A stretch of DNA of 6,059 nt from Enterocloster bolteae (lineage in GTDB: Bacteria; Bacillota_A; Clostridia; Lachnospirales; Lachnospiraceae): positions 1-6,059 of the forward strand of contig JAETTS010000168.1 in NCBI GenBank assembly GCA_021769025.1. The letters are read 5' to 3'. The notes under the pieces are model-generated. The model searched no databases. It had not been told where the DNA came from and saw only the letters and a program-made list of their open reading frames with translations. Positions 1 through 4,807 of this stretch are shown in pieces. Position 1 is the stretch's first letter; each line of letters starts with the position of its first letter. Made by a program: the position numbers and the translations under genes.

Positions 1-729
1 TCCGAAGATCAGCACAGCAATGGCCAGGAATCCATATCCTGCCACATCCGCATTGAAATTGGTGGAAGTGGGAACCACAAACACCAGTCCTCCAAGCCCA
101 CCTAACGCGCCTGAGATGATCACTCCGGCATACTGCATCCGATACACATTGATACCGGCCGCATCCGCTGCCTGAGGGTGCTCCCCGCAGGCCCGAAGCC
201 TTAGCCCAAACCGGGTCTTGTAAAGCACCAAAGTAGACAGAAGCAGGATTACGATCCCCACATAGGTGGTAATGTACGTATTCTGAAACAGCAAAGGACC
301 CAGAATCGGAATCTTGCCCAGAACCGGAACCGACTGGATCCGGAAGGTATTGTTAAACTGGATCTGCTGTACCCCCTGGATCACCCGGGCCACGAAGATG
401 GCAAAGGCCGGTGCAAACATATTCAGGGCTGTGCCGCTGATGGTCTGGTCAGCTTTCATATTGATGGCCGCATAGGCATGGGTTAGGGAAAATACTGCCC
501 CGGTAACCATGGAAATCACGATGGCAAGCAACAGTTGCAACTGCCCCGACAGTTTCCCGCCTGTCAGGTTCAAAAACAGGATACTGACAAACGCCCCCAT
601 GATCATGATGCCTTCCAGCGCAATATTTACGATCCCGCTGCGCTCTGAGAACATTCCTCCCAGGGCCACGATCATCAGAGGAATGGTAAACAGCATGGTC
701 TGCTGAAAAATAAAATAAACGATACTCAT
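1..729 (-). CDS. BMP-type nucleoside ABC transporter, second permease subunit (NupQ-like), partial: 3' end outside window
   Basis: Second transmembrane subunit of the importer, paired with the permease encoded just upstream. The frame is open for 243 codons from the ATG at 729 to the window edge, with no stop. NupQ-type proteins are a little over 300 residues, so roughly the last quarter is missing. Visible BPD_transp_2 (PF02653) hallmarks are the SGIVNIALEGIMIMGAF segment at about residues 31-47 and a cytoplasmic segment at about 178-194 (LRLRACGEHPQAADAAGIN), followed by a glycine-rich helix ending GALGGLGG. Both have counterparts in the neighbouring permease (FKTGVFNIGTPGQF and ELKAVGYSPDAGKYAGIN), so the two are diverged paralogues forming a heterodimeric channel. 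Hydrophobic helices lie at about 4-23, 36-56, 64-82, 104-120, 150-169 and 198-219. The start codon overlaps the stop of the upstream gene as ATGA, which implies translational coupling. G-rich SD-like sequence lies upstream at 731-748. The family is clear; the substrate is inferred. Confidence 0.93.
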   Translation of the reverse strand, partial: MSIVYFIFQQTMLFTIPLMIVALGGMFSERSGIVNIALEGIMIMGAFVSILFLNLTGGKLSGQLQLLLAIVISMVTGAVFSLTHAYAAINMKADQTISGTALNMFAPAFAIFVARVIQGVQQIQFNNTFRIQSVPVLGKIPILGPLLFQNTYITTYVGIVILLLSTLVLYKTRFGLRLRACGEHPQAADAAGINVYRMQYAGVIISGALGGLGGLVFVVPTSTNFNADVAGYGFLAIAVLIFG

Positions 730-1820
730 GTGTCCATCCCCCCATCCTTTGTCTGTTTTTTCTCATTGATTTTCCCAATAAACGTCCGCACAATCAATGC
801 AAATGCACTGAAATAGATAATCACTGCCACAATGATATCAATGATTTCCGTGGAGAATTCAAACAACTGGAGGTAAAACCCTCCCGCTGTTAAATAGGCG
901 ATAAAGATTCCTGCAAACAGAACTCCCATAGGGTGGCTTAATCCCAGAAGGGCCACGGAGATTCCCGTGAATCCTTCCGATCCCAGTACATCCTTGATCT
1001 CGATATGCTTTCCAGTGCCTGCCAGGTATAAAAGGCCTCCGCCAAGGCCTGCAATGGCTCCCGCGATCAACATGGAGGCGATGATGTTGCGCTTCTCGTT
1101 GATCCCTGCATATTTCCCTGCGTCCGGGCTATACCCCACTGCCTTCAACTCATAGCCAAAGGTAGTCTTATTCAACAGGATATAGATTAAAATCACCACC
1201 AGAATGGCGATCAGGATCCCGCCGTTGACACTGGAACCCGGAAACACCTTATCTAGCCCCATCTTGGGGATCTGTGCAGTCACAGCCACATTCTTGGACT
1301 CGTTCCGCATGGTGTTAAACAATGGCTTATAACTTTTCACGATCCAGTTGACAGAGAAAAGACCGATATAATTCATCATAATACAGGAAATAACCACGTT
1401 CACATTAAAATACGCCTTCAAAATTCCTGGGACCAGCCCCCACAAGGCTCCCATAACCACAGCAGCCAAAAGAGCCACCACCCAGTGGACTGCCCCCAGT
1501 TTATCCCACATGATCCCTACAAACACAGCGCCGAAACCACCTGCCAAAAACTGTCCCGGAGTACCGATATTAAAGACTCCTGTCTTGAAGGCAAACCCCA
1601 CAGACAGGCCTGTTAAAATAATGGGTGTGGCATAGTAGAATACCTGCCCCACCCCCTTCATCCCATGGGTTAAGGCTCCGGTCAGAATCGTGGCAAATCC
1701 TGGAAAGGCCTGAGACGGGTTACACAGAAGAAGAACCACCAGACCAACCAGAAGACCGATGACAATGGCAAACACAGAAGACAGCGCTCCTACATAATTT
1801 TTCTTATTCTTTGGTTTCAT
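726..1820 (-). CDS. BMP-type nucleoside ABC transporter, first permease subunit (NupP-like)
   Basis: Inner-membrane channel subunit, 364 residues from the chosen ATG, close to the usual size (around 350). After a short basic N-terminus (MKPKNKKNY), a strong helix runs at about 11-33. The BPD_transp_2 signature GLSVGFAFKTGVFNIGTPGQ spans about 71-90. Further helices lie at about 91-104, 112-131, 140-160 and 202-216. The likely ATPase-contacting cytoplasmic segment ELKAVGYSPDAGKYAGIN is at 224-241, followed by a Gly/Ala-rich helix and the GFTGISVALLGLSHPMG block. The C-terminus is lysine-rich. A longer frame begins with GTG at 1829, but AAGGAAGG at 1836-1829 overlaps that codon and sits 8 nt before the ATG at 1820, so the ATG is preferred. 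The gene overlaps the ATPase gene by 17 bp and the next permease by 4 bp, as in a tightly coupled operon. The purine-nucleoside substrate is inferred from family and gene order. Confidence 0.94.
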   Translation of the reverse strand: MKPKNKKNYVGALSSVFAIVIGLLVGLVVLLLCNPSQAFPGFATILTGALTHGMKGVGQVFYYATPIILTGLSVGFAFKTGVFNIGTPGQFLAGGFGAVFVGIMWDKLGAVHWVVALLAAVVMGALWGLVPGILKAYFNVNVVISCIMMNYIGLFSVNWIVKSYKPLFNTMRNESKNVAVTAQIPKMGLDKVFPGSSVNGGILIAILVVILIYILLNKTTFGYELKAVGYSPDAGKYAGINEKRNIIASMLIAGAIAGLGGGLLYLAGTGKHIEIKDVLGSEGFTGISVALLGLSHPMGVLFAGIFIAYLTAGGFYLQLFEFSTEIIDIIVAVIIYFSAFALIVRTFIGKINEKKQTKDGGMDT

Positions 1821-3351
1821 CCGCCCCACCTTCCTTTTTCGATCCTGCCATGTAAAGACCCAGTTCTTGTACGGTTACCTGCTTGGGATCCAGCTGGGCC
1901 ACAATGCGCCCCTCAAAAATCACCAGAATCCGATCGCTTAGGTTCATCACCTCATCCAGTTCCAGAGACACCATAAGGATAGCCGACCCGGAGTCCCTCT
2001 GCTTCACCAGTTCCTTGTGGATATACTCAATGGCCCCCACATCCAGGCCTCTGGTGGGCTGCACCGCCAAAAGCAGGTCATGTTCCCTGGAAATCTCCCT
2101 GGCCACAATCACCTTCTGCTGATTCCCGCCGGACATGCTTCTGGTAATGGTGCTGGCTCCCTCTCCGCTTCGTATATCAAAATTGCTGATCAGTTTGTTG
2201 GCATACTCATAAATCCTGTCATTCTTCAAAAATCCATGACTCTGGAATTCCGGCTGGAAATACTGCTGCAATACGGCATTGTACCCCAGATTGTAATCCA
2301 GCACCAGGCCATGCCTGTGCCGGTCCTCCGGAATATGGGACAGTCCATGAGTATTCTTGTAGCGGATGGATCTCTTTGTCACGTCCTCCCCATTCATCTG
2401 GATGGTGCCGGAACTTATATGCCTAAGGCCTGTGATGGCCTGCACCAGTTCCGTCTGCCCGTTGCCATCGATTCCGGCGATGCACACGATCTCTCCTCTT
2501 CGCACCTGAAAGCTTACATCGGAGACCAGTTTCTTGGTGTGCCCTTCCTGTCTGGCATCCACAGAAATGTGATTCACCTCCAGTACCACATCTCCTGGTT
2601 TCGCCTCCGATTTTTCTACCGTTAGATTTACCTTCCGGCCTACCATCATCTCTGACATCTCGTCCTTGGAAACGGATGCCACATCGATGGTCCCAATATA
2701 TTTTCCACGGCGCAGGACGCTGCATCGGTCTGCAACCGCCTTAATCTCATTTAATTTGTGGGTGATGAACAGAATCGACTTTCCCTCTGCCGTCAGATTC
2801 TTCATGATGGCCATCAGCTCGTCAATCTCCTGGGGAGTCAGTACTGCTGTAGGCTCATCAAAGATCATGATCTCATTGTCACGGTACAGCATCTTCAGGA
2901 TCTCCACCCTCTGCTGCATCCCTACAGTGATATCCTCGATCCGTGCATCCGGATCGATAAACAGGTTATAGCGCTTACTCAACTCCATAACCTTTTTCCG
3001 TGCATCATCCATTTTTAAGAGCCCCTTCTCCACGGTCTCCATTCCCAACACAATATTCTGCAGCACAGTAAAATTATGTACAAGCTTAAAGTGCTGATGT
3101 ACCATACCGATTCCCAGCGCATTGGCATCCAAAGGCCCTTTGATCTTTACTTCCTGGCCCTTTACCTTGATGGTTCCTTCCTCCGGCTGATACAGGCCGA
3201 ACAGAACGCTCATAAGAGTGGACTTACCTGCCCCGTTTTCCCCAAGCAGCGCATGAATCTCACCCTTTTTCAGCTGGATCGTAATGTCGTCGTTGGCTAC
3301 GATCCCCGGAAACTTTTTTGTAATGTGAAGCATCTCGATTACGTACTCCAT
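1804..3351 (-). CDS. BMP-type nucleoside ABC transporter, fused double ATP-binding subunit (NupO-like)
   Basis: Cytoplasmic motor of the importer, 515 residues, about the normal length for NupO/RbsA-type fused ATPases (around 500-510). NBD1 (about 1-240) is complete: Walker A GENGAGKST at 37-45, Q-loop Q86 in MVHQHFKLV, signature TVGMQQR at 142-148 (the VGMQQ variant usual in this family), Walker B IMIFDEPT at 161-168, and H-loop H198. NBD2 (about 255-505) keeps SGGNQQK at 407-413 but is degenerate elsewhere. Its Walker A reads GIDGNGQT at 293-300 with Gln for the Lys, its Walker B reads LLLAVQPT at 426-433 with Val-Gln for Asp-Glu, and Ser462 replaces the H-loop His. These changes are typical of this subfamily, so only one composite site is expected to hydrolyse ATP. 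The ATG at 3351 has a modest SD (AAGGGGG, 6-nt spacer). The gene lies 164 bp after the lipoprotein gene, and its end overlaps the permease start. Confidence 0.95.
   Translation of the reverse strand: MEYVIEMLHITKKFPGIVANDDITIQLKKGEIHALLGENGAGKSTLMSVLFGLYQPEEGTIKVKGQEVKIKGPLDANALGIGMVHQHFKLVHNFTVLQNIVLGMETVEKGLLKMDDARKKVMELSKRYNLFIDPDARIEDITVGMQQRVEILKMLYRDNEIMIFDEPTAVLTPQEIDELMAIMKNLTAEGKSILFITHKLNEIKAVADRCSVLRRGKYIGTIDVASVSKDEMSEMMVGRKVNLTVEKSEAKPGDVVLEVNHISVDARQEGHTKKLVSDVSFQVRRGEIVCIAGIDGNGQTELVQAITGLRHISSGTIQMNGEDVTKRSIRYKNTHGLSHIPEDRHRHGLVLDYNLGYNAVLQQYFQPEFQSHGFLKNDRIYEYANKLISNFDIRSGEGASTITRSMSGGNQQKVIVAREISREHDLLLAVQPTRGLDVGAIEYIHKELVKQRDSGSAILMVSLELDEVMNLSDRILVIFEGRIVAQLDPKQVTVQELGLYMAGSKKEGGADETKE
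1829..1836 (-). promoter_or_regulatory. Ribosome binding site of the first permease gene (decides start)
   Basis: AAGGAAGG lies inside the end of the ATPase gene, 8 nt before the ATG at 1820. It overlaps the in-frame GTG at 1829-1827, which is therefore too close to be served by it. This supports the ATG as the start. Confidence 0.7.
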
Positions 3352-3357
3352 CCAAAA

Positions 3358-3364
3358 CCCCCTT
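3358..3364 (-). promoter_or_regulatory. Ribosome binding site of the ATPase gene (moderate)
   Basis: AAGGGGG sits 6 nt before the ATG at 3351. It is a weaker match to the anti-SD than the AAAGGAGG in front of the lipoprotein gene, which fits lower translation of the ATPase than of the binding protein. The better-looking GGGAGG around 3393-3398 is too far from the ATG to serve it. Confidence 0.5.
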
Positions 3365-3402
3365 ATCTCTGGCGAAACCTTAAAAAGAACACCTCCCGCC
3401 TC

Positions 3403-3425
3403 AAAAAACAGAGCCGGAAAAGCTC
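3403..3425 (-). terminator. Weak hairpin plus U6 run, possible leaky terminator or attenuator
   Basis: On the transcript, GAGC (3425-3422) can pair with GCUC (3414-3411) across a 7-nt loop, with a G-U pair extending the stem. A run of six U follows at 3408-3403. The stem is only 4-5 bp, so full termination is unlikely. It could cause partial read-through downstream of the stronger hairpin at 3440-3474. The call rests only on this short pairing and the U run. Confidence 0.25.
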
Positions 3426-3439
3426 CAAAAGCACATATA

Positions 3440-3474
3440 CAGAAAAGGGGTGCAAAGCTTGCACCTCTTTTCTG
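3440..3474 (-). promoter_or_regulatory. Intercistronic stem-loop between lipoprotein and ATPase genes
   Basis: The arms CAGAAAAGAGGTGCA (3474-3460) and TGCACCCCTTTTCTG (3454-3440) pair over 15 positions with one A/C mismatch and a 5-nt loop (AGCTT). The stem is long and stable, but no clean U tract follows it directly (the next bases are TATATGTGC), so it is not a standard intrinsic terminator. Stem-loops at this place in binding-protein operons commonly protect the upstream message from 3' exonucleases or partly terminate transcription, so that the binding protein is made in excess. That role is inferred from position; the pairing itself is directly visible. Confidence 0.7.
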
Positions 3475-3492
3475 ACCATAAGTATCCTATGT

Positions 3493-3512
3493 AACCTGAT
3501 AAAACCTGATAA
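3493..3512 (-). repeat. Tandem duplication of a 10-bp unit just after the lipoprotein stop codon
   Basis: The plus-strand unit aacctgataa occurs twice back to back (3493-3502 and 3503-3512), starting 3 bp past the stop codon of the lipoprotein gene. It may be a simple slippage duplication. No further copies are seen in the window. Confidence 0.7.
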
Positions 3513-3515
3513 AAA

Positions 3516-4709
3516 TTATTCTACAAAAGTAACCTTAGCCGTGGATAATGTCAGATCCTTGGTGGGATCATTGTTGTCTGCAGATGGCTGGGTCAACGTG
3601 ATCTCGCCCTTTACCAACTTGTCCATAATGGCATCATAATCTGCCTGTGTAAAGGTATTGAACTTGGAAGTCTCCATGGGAAGGCCTACACCTGCATTGG
3701 CTGCAGTAAACACACTGGTGGCACCGCCTGGGAAGTTGCCGTCATAGAATGCCTTCACGCCATCGTATACAGAATTGGCCAGCATCTTCATAGCAGATGT
3801 AATCACAGTCTCAGACTCAAAACTCTGGTCAACGTCAACGCCAATTACCTTAGCCCCCTTCTCCTGGGCTGCCGCCATAACGGAGTTTCCAACAGCACCG
3901 CCGCAGCCGAATACAACCTCTGTGCCGTTCTGATACCAGGAAGCTGCCATAGACTGTGCCTCCGGGGTGGCTGCAAACTGACCGGTATAGTTGTACATTA
4001 CCTCAATTTCACTTACTCCCATCTCGGCGGCCGCATACTCAGCGCCCTCGATAAAACCATAGCCGTAACGGATAACTGCCGGAACCGCCATACCGCCCAT
4101 GAAGCCTAACTTGGTGTAACCATCCTTCACTGCCGCGTAGCCTGCCAAAAAGCCTGCCTCGTCCTCTTTAAACAGGATGGGCATCACATTGTCATTGGTT
4201 CTGTATTCAGAGTAATCACCACTGTGAGGCTCACCGTCCAGAAGGATGAAGGTGATATCCCCATACTCATCCTGTGCCAGATATACTGGTTCCTCAAACA
4301 GGAAGCCAGGACACACAATCAGCTTTGCACCGCCCTCAACAGCCAGGCCGATGGTCTCCAGATAGGAATCTGTGGTTCCCTCCTGAGGCTGATAGTATTT
4401 ATAGGTAATGTTGTTCTCCTCTGCATACTTTGTCATGCCTTCCCATGCACCCTGGTTGAAAGACTTGTCATCAATGGTTCCAAGGTCAGTCACCAATGCC
4501 AGTTCATAGCCGCCATCCGATGAGTCGCTGGCTGTCTTCACAGCCTCTGTCTCAGCCTGGGAAGCTGCCACCGTGGTCTCAGCCTCCGTCTTGGCTGCCT
4601 CAGTTGAAGCTGCAGCCGTTGTGGTCTCTGTGCCAGAGTTTCCGCCGCATGCTGTCAGACTGGCTGTCATAGCTGCTGCCATAAGTACTGCTAACATCTT
4701 TCTTTTCAT
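3516..4709 (-). CDS. BMP/PnrA-family substrate-binding lipoprotein, probable nucleoside receptor (NupN/BmpA-like)
   Basis: Extracytoplasmic ligand receptor of the ABC importer, 397 residues. Residues 1-20 are a lipoprotein signal peptide (basic MKRK, hydrophobic core), with lipobox LTAC at 18-21, so Cys21 should be lipidated. Residues 22-67 form a low-complexity Thr/Ala/Glu/Ser tether of about 46 residues, which makes the protein longer than NupN (around 360). The Bmp domain (PF02608) starts near 68 with the family motif TDLGTIDDKSFNQGAWEG (74-91). Next come the KEDEAGFLAGYAA block (181-193), GFMGGM (202-207), VVFGCGG (265-271) and GVDVDQ (290-295). By analogy with Treponema PnrA, Phe84 and Phe267 may stack on the base and an Asp of GVDVDQ may bind the ribose; this mapping is from memory. 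A strong SD (AAAGGAGG, 10-nt spacer) fixes the ATG. It is the first gene of the operon and has its own promoter. Riboflavin or another ligand is not excluded. Confidence 0.94.
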   Translation of the reverse strand: MKRKMLAVLMAAAMTASLTACGGNSGTETTTAAASTEAAKTEAETTVAASQAETEAVKTASDSSDGGYELALVTDLGTIDDKSFNQGAWEGMTKYAEENNITYKYYQPQEGTTDSYLETIGLAVEGGAKLIVCPGFLFEEPVYLAQDEYGDITFILLDGEPHSGDYSEYRTNDNVMPILFKEDEAGFLAGYAAVKDGYTKLGFMGGMAVPAVIRYGYGFIEGAEYAAAEMGVSEIEVMYNYTGQFAATPEAQSMAASWYQNGTEVVFGCGGAVGNSVMAAAQEKGAKVIGVDVDQSFESETVITSAMKMLANSVYDGVKAFYDGNFPGGATSVFTAANAGVGLPMETSKFNTFTQADYDAIMDKLVKGEITLTQPSADNNDPTKDLTLSTAKVTFVE

Positions 4710-4719
4710 TTTCTATTTT

Positions 4720-4727
4720 CCTCCTTT
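4720..4727 (-). promoter_or_regulatory. Strong ribosome binding site of the lipoprotein gene
   Basis: AAAGGAGG lies 10 nt before the ATG at 4709 and is a near-perfect match to the anti-SD of 16S rRNA. It supports this start and predicts high translation, as expected for a binding protein needed in excess over the membrane complex. Confidence 0.85.
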
Positions 4728-4729
4728 TT

Positions 4730-4744
4730 GCTGGAAAATCCAGC
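4730..4744 (-). promoter_or_regulatory. 15-bp palindrome at the predicted 5' end of the operon transcript
   Basis: GCTGGATTTTCCAGC has 6-bp perfect arms (GCTGGA/TCCAGC) around 3 nt. It begins about one base after the transcription start predicted from the -10 box (near 4745) and ends 2 nt before the SD. It could be an operator covering the start site, or a 5' stem-loop that stabilises the mRNA or limits SD access. The symmetry is directly visible; the function is inferred. Confidence 0.45.
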
Positions 4745-4751
4745 TAACGGC

Positions 4752-4780
4752 ATTATAACATAGGGTTACCGGTTTTTCAA
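4752..4780 (-). promoter_or_regulatory. Sigma-A promoter of the nucleoside transporter operon
   Basis: The -35 box TTGAAA (4780-4775) and consensus -10 box TATAAT (4757-4752) are separated by exactly 17 bp. A TG one base upstream of the -10 makes it an extended -10 promoter. The start is predicted near 4745, giving a leader of about 36 nt, too short for a riboswitch. It drives the lipoprotein gene and probably the whole operon separately from polC. There is no other promoter of similar quality in the two intergenic gaps. Confidence 0.85.
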
Positions 4781-4807
4781 GGTTAACTGTAATCTTAAGA
4801 TCCCGGC

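Noticed and set aside
449..793. Minus-strand open frame of 114 codons over the junction of the two permease genes
   Set aside because: It is out of frame with both permeases, each of which has clear family motifs through this stretch, and its translation is compositionally unlike a real protein.
1827..1829. GTG as start of the first permease, three codons upstream of the ATG
   Set aside because: The SD-like AAGGAAGG overlaps this codon, leaving no spacing, while the ATG at 1820 has an 8-nt spacer.
2017..2625. Plus-strand open frame of 202 codons opposite the ATPase gene
   Set aside because: It lies wholly antisense to a gene with unmistakable ABC motifs, shows no recognisable domain and has no supporting promoter. 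It is a by-product of the coding strand's codon use.
3076..3639. Plus-strand open frame of 187 codons crossing the ATPase start, the intercistronic gap and the lipoprotein end
   Set aside because: It runs through the stem-loop and across two real genes on the other strand, with no domain and no good SD. It is treated as chance.
4715..4742. CodY-like box near the lipoprotein RBS, as known for the B. subtilis nup operon
   Set aside because: The A/T-rich sequence matches only about half of the AATTTTCWGAAAATT consensus, and the similarity comes mainly from the RBS and the adjacent palindrome.
4710..4745. Riboswitch (purine or FMN) in the operon leader
   Set aside because: The predicted leader is only about 36 nt, too short for a purine or FMN aptamer, and no aptamer core is visible.
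4792..4801. ATCTTAAGAT palindrome as a polC terminator
   Set aside because: It has no loop, is AT-rich and is not followed by a U run, so it cannot form an intrinsic terminator.
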